A DNA stretch of 64,000 nt from Azospirillum soli (GTDB taxonomy: Bacteria; Pseudomonadota; Alphaproteobacteria; Azospirillales; Azospirillaceae). The position numbers were made by a program, and so were the translations under genes. Under the pieces are notes generated by a model that made no database searches, had not been told where the DNA came from, and worked only from the letters and a program-made list of their open reading frames with translations. Below are positions 1 to 8,215 of the stretch, piece after piece (position 1 is the stretch's first letter; every line of letters begins with the position of its first letter). Location of the stretch: assembly GCF_017876165.1 (NCBI RefSeq), contig NZ_JAGINQ010000024.1, positions 1 through 64,000 of the forward strand, read 5' to 3'.

Positions 1-78
1 GGCCCAGCTCTCGACGCCATCACCGCAACCGATGCAAAAGCGTGGTTCAAGCTTTGCGGGTACCCGAATCTAAGCTGA
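1..78 (+). CDS. IS630-family transposase, C-terminal end (partial)
   Basis: Only the last 25 codons are inside the window; the reading frame is open from base 1 and stops with TGA at 76-78. The peptide ends LDAITATDAKAWFKLCGY plus four residues, which resembles the usual C-terminus of IS630-family transposases (a conserved AIT..DA..WF..CGY tail). The stop lies 14 bases before the inferred element boundary, as expected for a transposase that nearly fills its element. The catalytic DDE domain lies outside the window. The call rests on this short tail plus the flanking TA and the broken host gene. Confidence 0.7.
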   Translation, partial: GPALDAITATDAKAWFKLCGYPNLS

Positions 79-92
79 CCAGAAATCCGCTC
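1..92 (+). mobile_element. Right end of an IS630-family insertion sequence
   Basis: The element runs from beyond the left edge to base 92. The host extensin-like gene is cleanly homologous up to the TA at 93-94 and loses all family resemblance on the other side. IS630 elements insert at TA and duplicate it, so 93-94 is the likely target duplicate. The terminal bases 71-92, reading inward GAGCGGATTTCTGGTC, would form the terminal inverted repeat; the other copy is outside the window and cannot be compared. Confidence 0.65.
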
Positions 93-728
93 TAGCACCA
101 CGTTGAAGAAGCGGCAGGCGCCGTCGCGGAGGTCGCGCAGGAACGCGGCCTTCCGCCCTGTTTCCGAATTCCAGTCGCGCAAGAGCGAGATCGCCGTGTC
201 GTCCTCCAGGACGAAACCGGCGATGTCGATGGCGTTGGCCGTCGCATGCTCGCTTCGGCGCCCCTCGGCACGGCCATAGACGTTGCGGCAGGCGTAGCTG
301 CCGAGATGCTGCACCCGCGCGACGCGCTGGCCGAAATGCCGCTCGGCCGCCGGCTGAAGGGCATGGGTCTCGAACAGCATCCAGGCGGCGGCGACCGGGC
401 AGGTCACCGTGAAGCCGTTGTTGAACGCCACCTCCGACCGCGAGACCTGCACCGCGCCGGACAGGCCGCAGCCGGCATCGTTGGCGCGGTCCGGCACCGG
501 GGTGAAGTGCAGGCGCGTGTCGCCGAGCACGGCGCGGCACTGCGCCGGGGCATCGTCCAGCCGGCTGAGCTTCAGGCGCGTCAGGACATTGGGTGCGGCC
601 CGGATGTCGAGCGTCGCCCAAGGGTCGTACTGGGGCGGCAGAACGATGATCCCGCGCCAGACCAAGACTCCCGCCCCGGACAGGGCGACGATCGCCAGAA
701 TCAGGACCCACCGGAAAACCCGCCCCAT
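93..728 (-). pseudogene. Extensin-like C-domain protein, 3' end removed by IS630 insertion
   Basis: Translation from ATG at 728 gives 212 host codons: an N-terminal membrane anchor (about residues 5-26), then the extensin_like_C domain with a conserved CGL segment, SEVAFNNGFTVTCPVAAAW, the HLGSYACRNVYGR motif, the EHATANAIDIAGF motif and a final DGACRFFNVVL. Intact family members continue with a segment like PDYNAAHADHFHLD that holds metal-ligand-like His and Asp residues. Here the frame instead reads into the insertion sequence and stays open to the window edge. The protein is therefore probably non-functional or a fusion. It lies 64 bp downstream of the oxidoreductase gene and may once have been co-transcribed with it. 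Confidence 0.75.
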
Positions 729-792
729 TCAACGCCCGCCGTTCACGCCGCACCGACAGGGTGAACGCCGGTCGCGGCCATCGGCTCCCAAG

Positions 793-1860
793 TCATTCCC
801 GGCGCTTGTCGCCTTCGGACGATTTGCTGTTCCAGCCCGAGTCCTGGTTGAGCCCACGCGCCTGCTGCGCGGCGGGGGATGAGCCGGGTGGCGGAAAACC
901 GGCCTGCATGCGCGCCTCGCGCCATTTCAGCCGAAGGTCCGCCAACCAGTGGCCGGGCGCCTGATAGCCCACGGCGCGGTACTGGCCGGGTGGAACAGCC
1001 CCCTTGGCGCGGATATGGTCCGCGACCGCGTCCACCCACGCGTCGAAGGCCGCCATGAAGGCGGCGTCCTCGACCATGTGCTCGGCCTGATCCTCCGAAT
1101 AGGGTTTGCCCTTGCCGGTCGTCGCGTGGGCCCACAGCCGGTCCGGCACCTCGATCCCGCTGTAGCGGCATTGCCAGACCAGGGAGCGGTAGGCGTCGCG
1201 CTCGTCCTCGAACGGCTCGGCGGCCGGGTCGAACCACGCCTTGTGCCGCAGCTTCTTCGGCCGGCCGGTCGGGTCCAATTCGTCCCCGCCCTCGTCGCCG
1301 TAGCAGAAGAAGGCGGCCGTCCGGCCCTCCAGATGGTTCCGGCTCAGCGCCTCCCACTCCGGGCTGCGTTCCAGCGCCATGGCCTTTTCCGGGTCCTTGT
1401 GGTCGATCAGATCCTCGCGCGGGTTGCCGCCGTTGGCGCAGACCAGACGGTCGAACATCAGCTTCAGATTACTGGTCGGCCCGTACCAGTTGATCGGCCC
1501 GACGATCGCCCAGGCGTCCGCCAGATCGAGCCGGGCGTAAAGGTCGAGATCCCACATCAGGTCCGGTTCGGCCGTGTCGTCCTTGCTGTAGCAGTTGCAC
1601 GGCCAGACGCACAGCGCCATGGAGGTCGAGACGCAGGCGTTGCAGCTCTGAATCCGGGCGCGGCCATAGAGATTGCCCAGATCCTCCACATCGATCTCGA
1701 ACTCCTGCGGCAGCCGTTGCTCCATCCGCAGAGCCAGCGCACGGGCCTTGCTGTCCACGCCGGGGCAATTGTACTGCCGCCGGTCGGAACCGGCGATCAC
1801 CAGAACCCGCAAGGGGCGCTCGCCAGGGGGGCGGTGGGCGTTCGAATCATCGGGGTGCAT
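793..1860 (-). CDS. Flavodoxin-like NADPH-dependent FMN reductase family protein
   Basis: A 355-residue soluble protein. Residues about 18-35 (RVLVIAGSDRRQYNCPG) form the first strand and phosphate loop of a flavodoxin-like fold, and WAIVGPINWYGPTSNLKLMFDR matches the FMN-site loop of NADPH-dependent FMN reductases. A Cys-rich stretch (CNACVSTSMALCVWPCNCY) is typical of this subgroup and may bind metal or be redox active. The C-terminal 60 residues are low-complexity and charged. The likely role is flavin-dependent reduction of an unknown substrate in the cytoplasm. The start at 1860 gives a full N-terminus and diverges from the small gene at 1954. Confidence 0.65.
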   Translation of the reverse strand: MHPDDSNAHRPPGERPLRVLVIAGSDRRQYNCPGVDSKARALALRMEQRLPQEFEIDVEDLGNLYGRARIQSCNACVSTSMALCVWPCNCYSKDDTAEPDLMWDLDLYARLDLADAWAIVGPINWYGPTSNLKLMFDRLVCANGGNPREDLIDHKDPEKAMALERSPEWEALSRNHLEGRTAAFFCYGDEGGDELDPTGRPKKLRHKAWFDPAAEPFEDERDAYRSLVWQCRYSGIEVPDRLWAHATTGKGKPYSEDQAEHMVEDAAFMAAFDAWVDAVADHIRAKGAVPPGQYRAVGYQAPGHWLADLRLKWREARMQAGFPPPGSSPAAQQARGLNQDSGWNSKSSEGDKRRE

Positions 1861-1953
1861 GGGGCCTCAACAGCCCGCCGTCCGAGGCGTTGCGGCACAA
1901 CCTTCCCCGGGTCCTGTTGGTGGGGTGAACCTCCCAATCCATTGGAGCGCAAA

Positions 1954-2145
1954 ATGGCCAAGGCGGAATCGAAGAAGCAGCAGATGGCGGCGGGCGCGGC
2001 GCTTGCCGTGAAACGCGGCGAGGCGCCGAAATCGAGCCTGCGCGGCGCCTCGAAGGAGATGGCCGAATCCATGAGCGAGAAGGAACTTCACGACATGGCC
2101 GCGACGAAGCGCAAGAACCTGCCGACGCGGGAATCGAAGGACTGA
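1954..2145 (+). CDS. Small DUF3008-family protein
   Basis: A 63-residue, Lys/Glu/Ala-rich polar protein beginning MAKAESKKQQMAAGAALAVK and containing LRGASKEMAESMSEKELHDMA. This pattern matches the short DUF3008 proteins common in Proteobacteria, whose function is unknown; some small proteins of this kind are stress-induced. There is no signal peptide or membrane segment. The ATG at 1954 follows a weak purine-rich stretch (GGAGCGCAAA). It is transcribed divergently from the flavodoxin-like gene, so the 93 bp between them should hold both promoters. Confidence 0.6.
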   Translation: MAKAESKKQQMAAGAALAVKRGEAPKSSLRGASKEMAESMSEKELHDMAATKRKNLPTRESKD

Positions 2146-2172
2146 CAGCCCCGTTTCCTCACGCAAGTTTCC

Positions 2173-3075
2173 TCACGCAAGCAACCGCGTCTCCGGCACC
2201 GGCCGGGCGGACCGGGACGGGCGCCGTCCGTCCGGCAGGCGTCCGGTCGGGGCCGGGCCGGTCACCGGCATGGCAAGGGCGCGGCCCAAGGTGACCTGCT
2301 CCGCGTCGCGCACCTCCGGCACGCCGATCACGATGGCGTCCTGCAGCACGTTGAGCGTCAGCGTGCCATGCAGCCGGTCCCACAGGCTGAGCCCGCTCGA
2401 CCAGTTCGATCCGGTTTCCTCCGGCACGATCGAATGATGGATGCCGTGCATGCGCGGCGTGACGATCACCCGGGTCAGCCAGCGCTCCACCTCCACGGGC
2501 AGGCGCAGGTTCGAATGGTGGAACAGGATCGACAGCAGGGTCAGCGTCTGCCACCGCGACAGAGCATCCGGCCGGACGCCGATCAGCACCACCTGCGCGG
2601 CGCGCCACGGCACCGACAAAGCCATCTCCGCCGCGTGGAACCGCAAGGCCGTGGAGGTGTCGAGGTCGAGATCCATGTGATGGATGCGGTGCAGCCGCCA
2701 TAGCAGCGGCATCCGATGGGTCAGCACGTGCCAGATGTACAGCGTGTAGTCCAGCAACACCACGGCGACGGCGGTCTCCACCGGCTTCGGAAGGCCGAGG
2801 CGGGGCAGCAGCCCCCAGCCGTGCCGATCGACCCGCGCCGCCAGCGGCTCCACCACGGGCTTTTCCAGGGCGCGTATGGTGGCGGCGCTCAGCCCGGCGA
2901 TGGCGAGGTTGCGGGCGACGTGGCGCCCCTTCGGCTCCACCGTCCGACGCAAGGGACGCCGCGTCTCCAGCCACGTCAGCGCGGCGAAGGTGCCGAGCAT
3001 GGCAAGACCGGGCAACCAGGCGGCGGCGCGCGAGCGCGCGGCGGCCGTCATGGTGGTCTTCATGGCGGCCGTCAT
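2173..3075 (-). CDS. Sterol desaturase / fatty acid hydroxylase family membrane protein
   Basis: A 300-residue integral membrane protein with the histidine clusters of the diiron fatty-acid-hydroxylase superfamily: HVLTH, then HRIHH, then HGIHH, in the expected order and spacing. Several hydrophobic segments lie between residues 20 and 200. The family hydroxylates or desaturates lipids, sterols or carotenoids at the membrane; the substrate here is not known. The C-terminal 40 residues are Arg/Pro-rich and variable. The ATG at 3075 overlaps the TGA of the upstream DUF3891 gene (ATGA), so the two are translationally coupled. Confidence 0.75.
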   Translation of the reverse strand: MTAAMKTTMTAAARSRAAAWLPGLAMLGTFAALTWLETRRPLRRTVEPKGRHVARNLAIAGLSAATIRALEKPVVEPLAARVDRHGWGLLPRLGLPKPVETAVAVVLLDYTLYIWHVLTHRMPLLWRLHRIHHMDLDLDTSTALRFHAAEMALSVPWRAAQVVLIGVRPDALSRWQTLTLLSILFHHSNLRLPVEVERWLTRVIVTPRMHGIHHSIVPEETGSNWSSGLSLWDRLHGTLTLNVLQDAIVIGVPEVRDAEQVTLGRALAMPVTGPAPTGRLPDGRRPSRSARPVPETRLLA

Positions 3076-3863
3076 AGGTGCCTCAACACGGTCAGGATGG
3101 TGACGGGCTCGGCCGCGTCGAGCGCTTGGCGCATGGCGGCTTCGTCGGTGAACCGACCGCGCAGGCGGCGTCCCTCGCAGATGACCTCGACCCGGTCGGC
3201 GGCGAAAGGCCAGGGATCGACGGTCAGGTCCGCCGGATTGCCGCCCGGCGCGCGGAGGCGCAGTTCGGCGTGGTCCTCGCCGCTCGTCGGGACCTTGGGG
3301 ATCCGCGCGTCCTCGGTGACGCCCCATCCGATGTCCAGCGACATGCGATCCACCGTGGCGACCAGCAGGCGGTTGCGCTCTACCGCCTGTGGGGAGAGGA
3401 CCGACGCATAGCGCGGCTCGGCGGACAGGGCCTCGATGCAGGCGCGCTGGAAACGGTGCTGCTCGTCCAGGAAGCGGCGGACCAGCGCTGCGTCCTCCGG
3501 CGATGCCCGGTCGAAGTCGAAGAAGCTGCCGTAGATCGTGTCGGCGTGCAGCGAGACGAGCAGGGCCGGGTAGCGCCCAAAGGCGAGCGCGCGGCGCACG
3601 CCCTCGGTCCAAATCCCCGTGTGCGTCTTGGCGCCGAGTTCCTGAAAACCGTGCGGCCGGCCGGTCTTGGGATTCAGCGTCGGGGCGGCCTCCCAGGACA
3701 GCCAGCCGATGTCGTGCTGCTCCGCGCCCAGGCAGACCTCCTCATGGGGCGACGGCGGGGCGAAGGTGTCGTTGCCCCAGGCGCGGAGCAGTTGGCCCGA
3801 CAGCCAGGCATGGCTCGGCTGGGGAATGGCGATCACGCCGTCGCCGTCTTCCCGGAACAGCAT
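3072..3863 (-). CDS. DUF3891 family protein
   Basis: A 263-residue soluble protein starting MLFREDGDGVIAIPQPSHAWL. It contains EQHDIGWLSWEAAPTLNP and a late acidic region, features of the DUF3891 family, which is common in bacteria but has no assigned activity. The His/Asp pair in EQHDIGW suggests a metal site, which is inference. It is the middle gene of a minus-strand trio: 3 bp after the Mut7-C gene and overlapping the desaturase by 4 bases. The cluster may act on one pathway, but the sequence does not show which. Confidence 0.65.
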   Translation of the reverse strand: MLFREDGDGVIAIPQPSHAWLSGQLLRAWGNDTFAPPSPHEEVCLGAEQHDIGWLSWEAAPTLNPKTGRPHGFQELGAKTHTGIWTEGVRRALAFGRYPALLVSLHADTIYGSFFDFDRASPEDAALVRRFLDEQHRFQRACIEALSAEPRYASVLSPQAVERNRLLVATVDRMSLDIGWGVTEDARIPKVPTSGEDHAELRLRAPGGNPADLTVDPWPFAADRVEVICEGRRLRGRFTDEAAMRQALDAAEPVTILTVLRHL

Positions 3864-3866
3864 GGG

Positions 3867-4379
3867 TCAACACCTCCGCTTCGTGGCGTCCGAGCTGTCA
3901 ACAGCGCCGGGGGCCTTCTGCGTTCCGTGCCTGTGCGCAAGCCGTTGCAGCGTCCCGGCCAACCGCCTTACGTGGCTGCCGGGCCAATAGAGGCGCCCGC
4001 AGGCCGGACAGCTGTTGAACGGCCCCTGCGTCGGGCGGGCACCGGGCGGGATGGCGGACAACTCGTCGGGGGAGGCTGGGCGCACCGGCGTGTTGTCCAC
4101 CAGACACCGGGAGAAGGGGGCATTCAGCCAATCCACCCGGAAGGCATCGCCCAGGGCGTGCGCCTGCTCCTCCAAGCCTTCGCCGTTCAGCAGCCAGCCC
4201 TGCGCGCCGGCCGATTCCGCCAAACGGCGGTCGCGGGTCAGCAGGATTCGGCCCTCCGCCCGTGCCTGCTCCAGCAGCACGCGATCCGGCGTGCCGCCGT
4301 CGGCGAGCCGGGTGTCATAGCCCGCAGCCCGCAGCAGGCGCGCGAGCCGGCCCAACATCTCGTCACACAACCAGCGCAT
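3867..4379 (-). CDS. Mut7-C RNase domain protein with zinc ribbon
   Basis: A 170-residue protein. Residues 1-80 carry the Mut7-C pattern (MRWLCDEMLGRLARLLRAAGYDT, then ILLTRDRRLAE), a PIN-like fold whose acidic residues (Asp6, Asp21, the Asp of TRDR) are candidate metal ligands for RNA cleavage. A C-terminal zinc-ribbon-like part contains CPACGRLYWPGSH. Bacterial stand-alone members are conserved but poorly characterised. It is the first gene of the trio with DUF3891 and the desaturase. The ATG at 4379 gives the family-typical N-terminus. Confidence 0.7.
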   Translation of the reverse strand: MRWLCDEMLGRLARLLRAAGYDTRLADGGTPDRVLLEQARAEGRILLTRDRRLAESAGAQGWLLNGEGLEEQAHALGDAFRVDWLNAPFSRCLVDNTPVRPASPDELSAIPPGARPTQGPFNSCPACGRLYWPGSHVRRLAGTLQRLAHRHGTQKAPGAVDSSDATKRRC

Positions 4380-4567
4380 GATCGGTCAACAACAGGACCT
4401 ATAAGGCCGGCACGGGGGCGCAGCGTCGAATGCGCCGCCCCGTCTTGCCGGTCCGGGCGGCGGCTACCACTTCCTGGGCGTCAACAAGACTCCATACGGC
4501 CCCGATAAGCTGACGGGCCGGACATCAGCAACATCGAGGGGGCGGCCCAACGCGGCCGGAAGAGACC

Positions 4568-5989
4568 ATGCGTCGTCATCGTCGTGCCAAGATCGTCGCC
4601 ACCGTCGGACCGGCGAGCAACACACCGGAAATGCTGAAAAAGCTGTTCCACGCCGGCGTGGACACCTTTCGTCTGAACTTCAGCCACGGCACCCACGACG
4701 ACCACGCCAAGGTGCACGCCGCCATTCGCGCGCTGGAGGCCGAGGTCGGCCGCCCCATCGGCATCCTTCAGGACCTTCAGGGGCCGAAGATCCGCGTCGG
4801 CACCATCCGCGACGGCAAGATCACCGTCACCGCCGGCGACACCATCCGCTTCGTCCTCTCCGGGTCCGACGGCGACCAGAATTCGATCCCGCTGCCCCAT
4901 CCAGAGATCTTCGCGGCCATCGTGCCGGGCCATCACCTGCTGATCGACGACGGCCGCGTGCGGGTCTCGGTCACCGGCCTCGGCGACGACTGGATCGAAG
5001 CCAAGGTCATCTTCGGCGGCACGATCTCCAACCGCAAGGGCGTCAACCTGCCCGGCACCGTGCTCGACCTCTCGCCGCTGACGACCAAGGACCGCGCCGA
5101 CCTCGCTTTCGGGCTGGAACTGGGCGTCGATTGGGTCGCCCTGTCCTTCGTGCAGAAGCCGTCCGACCTGCTGGAAGCGCGCGGCCTGATCGGCGAGCGC
5201 GCCGGGCTGATGGCCAAGATCGAGAAGCCTTCGGCGCTCGACCGGATCGAGGACATCATCGGCCTGTCCGACGCGGTGATGGTGGCGCGCGGCGACCTGG
5301 GCGTGGAGATCCCGCACGAGGAGGTCCCCGGTCGCCAGAAGGAGCTGGTGCGCGCCTGCCGCCTGGCGGTCAAGCCGGTGATCGTGGCGACGCAGATGCT
5401 CGATTCCATGGTCGCCGCCCCCACCCCGACGCGGGCCGAGGCCTCGGACGTGGCGACCGCCATCTACGATGGCGCCGACGCGGTGATGCTGTCGGCGGAG
5501 TCGGCGAGCGGGGCTTACCCGGTGGAAGCCGTGGCGATGATGGACCGCATCATCCGCTCGACCGAGCAGCACAAGCTCTATCGCTCGATCATCGACGCCT
5601 CCGACCCCGGCGAGGAGCAGACCGCCCCGCACGCGGTGGCGGCGGCGGCGGCCGATCTGGCCGAGGTGATCCATTCCGCGGCCATCGTGGCTTTCACCTC
5701 CAGCGGCACCACGGCGGCGCGCATCGCGCGCAAGCGCCCGGCGGTGCCGGTGCTGGCGATCACGCCGGACGAGAAGCTGTCGCGCCGCCTGTGCCTGCTG
5801 TGGGGCGCGCACAGCGTGCTGTCGGAGGACATCCACACCTACGAGGAGATGGTCGAGCGCGCCACCCGCATCGCCCAGGCGGAGGAGTTCGCGAGGCCCA
5901 ACGACAGCATGGTCGTGGTCGCCGGCATCCCCTTCGCCCAGGCCGGCACCACCAACAACCTGCGTGTTGTGCAGGTCGGCCCGTCATAA
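4568..5989 (+). CDS. pyk: Pyruvate kinase
   Basis: Catalyses the last glycolytic step: phosphoenolpyruvate plus ADP to pyruvate plus ATP. The 473-residue product has the usual bacterial length. It shows the N-terminal KIVATVGPAS strand, RLNFSHG, the active-site signature around LMAKIEKPSALD (catalytic Lys), MVARGDLGVEI, and ATQMLDSM followed by PTRAEASDVA. The C-terminal domain contains FTSSGTTAARIARKRP, the region that binds allosteric effectors in this family. The ATG at 4568 is preceded by a purine-rich GGAAGAGA. The gene stands alone, with 188 bp of upstream noncoding sequence for its promoter. Confidence 0.96.
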   Translation: MRRHRRAKIVATVGPASNTPEMLKKLFHAGVDTFRLNFSHGTHDDHAKVHAAIRALEAEVGRPIGILQDLQGPKIRVGTIRDGKITVTAGDTIRFVLSGSDGDQNSIPLPHPEIFAAIVPGHHLLIDDGRVRVSVTGLGDDWIEAKVIFGGTISNRKGVNLPGTVLDLSPLTTKDRADLAFGLELGVDWVALSFVQKPSDLLEARGLIGERAGLMAKIEKPSALDRIEDIIGLSDAVMVARGDLGVEIPHEEVPGRQKELVRACRLAVKPVIVATQMLDSMVAAPTPTRAEASDVATAIYDGADAVMLSAESASGAYPVEAVAMMDRIIRSTEQHKLYRSIIDASDPGEEQTAPHAVAAAAADLAEVIHSAAIVAFTSSGTTAARIARKRPAVPVLAITPDEKLSRRLCLLWGAHSVLSEDIHTYEEMVERATRIAQAEEFARPNDSMVVVAGIPFAQAGTTNNLRVVQVGPS

Positions 5990-6012
5990 TCCCGGCAGCG
6001 AGCGGGGCCGGA

Positions 6013-7128
6013 TCAGGGTAGCGGGGCGGTCGTGTAGAGCGACACCCGCAGCCCGCCGTTCGACACCGAGAGGGGCGAGGGCGCGAAGGGCAGGCCGGTC
6101 GCCTTGGCGAGGGAATCGTCGTTCGTCACCACGCCGACCCGCCAGCCGGCGAAGCCCGCCAGCAGCGTCTGCCCGAGCGCGTGGTAGAGCGGATAAAGCT
6201 GCTTCTTGTCGCCGATCCGCGCGCCGTAGGGCGGGTTGACGATGACGAGGCCGGGCGGCCCCTCCGGCGCGGCGAGGTCGCTGACCGCGTGCTGCCGGAA
6301 CTCGGTCAGGTCGGCGATGCCCGCGCGCTCCGCGTTGGCGCGGCTCATGCCGATGGCGCCGGCGTCGCGGTCGCTGCCGTAAAAGTGGATGGCCGGCCTG
6401 GGCCCGCCGCCCGTGGCGCGCAGGCCTTGCCACGCCGCCTCGTCGAAGGTCGCCAGCTGCTCAAACGCGAAGCGCCGCGACCGGCCTGGGTGCAGGCCGG
6501 CGGCGATCTCCGCCGCCTCGATGACGAAGGTGCCCGACCCGCACATCGGATCGACGACCGGCTCGGTGCCCTCGTACCCGCATTGGCGCAGGAAGAGGGA
6601 GGCCAGTGTCTCCCGCATCGGGGCCTTGTTGACGGCTTCCTTGTGGTTGCGCTTGTGCAGGGAGTCGCCGGAGGTGTCGACGCTGATGGTGCACAGGTCG
6701 TCGTCGATGCGCGCCTTGATGACGACCTCGGCCTCGGCGGACACCGGCGCGCCCAGTTCTTCCCGGATCGCCCGTTCAATCCGCTGCGCCGCCGCACCCG
6801 CGTGGTAGATGCGCGAGCCCTTGCAGGACGCCTCGACGCGGACGGGAACGTCGGCGCGCAGGATGTCAGCCCAGGCGACGCGCCGCGCGCGCTTGTCGAG
6901 CTGGGCCAGATGGAAGGCCCGGAAGGCGGCGATGCGCGCCAGCACGCGGGTCGCACCGCGCAGTTCCAGGTTCGCCCGCCAGACCTCGGGCCAGCCGCCC
7001 TTGACCGTCACGCCGCCCTTGACGGGCGTGGGCTCCCGGAAGCCCTTGGCCTGCACCTCCGCGCACAGCACGGATTCCAGGCCGGGAGCGGTCACGATGA
7101 AAATCTCGAAGTCGGCGTCTGTGTTCAT
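6013..7128 (-). CDS. THUMP-domain class I SAM-dependent RNA methyltransferase (RlmL N-terminal type)
   Basis: A 371-residue protein with an N-terminal ferredoxin-like/THUMP region (residues about 5-165, with HKRNHKEAVNKAPMRETLAS) and a Rossmann methyltransferase domain with motif I (VDPMCGSGTFVIEAAEIAAG) and catalytic motif IV NPPYG. It resembles the m2G2445-forming N-terminal half of E. coli RlmL and lacks the C-terminal RlmK half. It probably modifies 23S rRNA guanine, though the exact site is not shown by the sequence. It converges on pyk with 23 bp between stops. Confidence 0.82.
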   Translation of the reverse strand: MNTDADFEIFIVTAPGLESVLCAEVQAKGFREPTPVKGGVTVKGGWPEVWRANLELRGATRVLARIAAFRAFHLAQLDKRARRVAWADILRADVPVRVEASCKGSRIYHAGAAAQRIERAIREELGAPVSAEAEVVIKARIDDDLCTISVDTSGDSLHKRNHKEAVNKAPMRETLASLFLRQCGYEGTEPVVDPMCGSGTFVIEAAEIAAGLHPGRSRRFAFEQLATFDEAAWQGLRATGGGPRPAIHFYGSDRDAGAIGMSRANAERAGIADLTEFRQHAVSDLAAPEGPPGLVIVNPPYGARIGDKKQLYPLYHALGQTLLAGFAGWRVGVVTNDDSLAKATGLPFAPSPLSVSNGGLRVSLYTTAPLP

Positions 7129-7182
7129 CCCGCCTACATATCGCGAAGGCCCGCCGCTATCGACAAGTTTATCGGAACATCC

Positions 7183-8121
7183 TTAGCGGGGCGGCTGGCC
7201 CATCCCGGCCGCCTGTTTGCGGATCCAGCCCCGGAAGGCCTGCAACGGCGGATAGGATTCGCGCTTGGTCGGCCACGCGAGGTAGTAGCGCCCGGCGCTC
7301 TCCACGGGGCCGTGCAGCGCCTCCACCAGATCGCCCCGCGCAAGCTCGCTCTCGATCAGGAATTTGGGCAGCAGCGCCACCCCCATGCCGGCGGTCGCCG
7401 CCTGGGCCGCCGTGGCGAACTGGTCGATCAGCATGCCGCGCACGCCGTCCGGACGGACGTCCATGGCTTCGAACCACCGCTCCCAGGCGTCGGGCCGCGA
7501 CACCAGATGCAGCAGGGGAGCGTTCAGCAGATCCTTCGGCTTGGCGAAGCGGTGTCTGGCGAGCAGGTCGGGGCTGCAGGCCGGCACCACCGTCTCCCTC
7601 ATCAGCAGGTCGAGTTCGGCGCCCGGCCATTCCGGCGCGCCGAAGTGGATGGCCGCATCGACCTGATCCACCTGGAAATCGAAGGGGGCCAGCCGGGTGG
7701 TCAGGTTGACGGTGATCCCCGGATGTTCCGCCACGAAGCCGGGCAGCCGGGGCGCCAGCCAGCGCGTGCCGAAGGTCGGCAGGATCGCGAGGTTGAGCGT
7801 GCCGCCGCGCGGGTTGGCGCGGAAGTTCAGCGTCGCGGTCGAGATGTGCTGCAACGCCTCGCGCACCTGCTGTGCGTAGGTCTCGCCGGCCAGCGTCAGC
7901 CGGACGGTCTGCCGCTCGCGTACGAACAGCTCGGACCCCAGCATGTCCTCCAGCGCCCGGATCTGGCGGCTCACCGCGCTCTGGGTCAGGTTCAGCTCGG
8001 CCGCCGCCGCCGTGAAGCTCTGATGGCGGGCCGCCGCCTCGAAGGCGCTCAGCAGGGACATCGAGGGCAGGAACCGCCGGACAATCGCCACGTCGCACCA
8101 AAACTCATTCCAATCCGTCAT
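7183..8121 (-). CDS. LysR-family transcriptional regulator (GcvA-like)
   Basis: A 312-residue LysR regulator. The winged helix-turn-helix lies at residues about 17-75 (SLLSAFEAAARHQSFTAAAA then LTQSAVSRQIRALED), followed by a periplasmic-binding-like effector domain (PTFGTRWLAPRLPGF), as in the GcvA/AmpR group. The start at ATG 8121 gives a standard-length N-terminus; longer upstream reading is poor. It is divergent from the flavoprotein gene at 8216 across 94 bp, the usual arrangement of a LysR regulator and its target. The inducer is unknown, perhaps the amine or amino acid oxidised by that enzyme. Confidence 0.88.
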   Translation of the reverse strand: MTDWNEFWCDVAIVRRFLPSMSLLSAFEAAARHQSFTAAAAELNLTQSAVSRQIRALEDMLGSELFVRERQTVRLTLAGETYAQQVREALQHISTATLNFRANPRGGTLNLAILPTFGTRWLAPRLPGFVAEHPGITVNLTTRLAPFDFQVDQVDAAIHFGAPEWPGAELDLLMRETVVPACSPDLLARHRFAKPKDLLNAPLLHLVSRPDAWERWFEAMDVRPDGVRGMLIDQFATAAQAATAGMGVALLPKFLIESELARGDLVEALHGPVESAGRYYLAWPTKRESYPPLQAFRGWIRKQAAGMGQPPR

Positions 8122-8215
8122 GAGGTTACACGGCAACGTCAATTGAAACAACGAAAGGCGTCGGCCAAGATGATGCTTGCCGCGCATGACCAGCCCTTTC
8201 GGGGAGAGGACGCCG

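Noticed and set aside
8122-8215. LysR operator between the regulator and the flavoprotein gene
   Set aside because: T-N11-A motifs are too frequent by chance; no clear dyad of sufficient quality was found.
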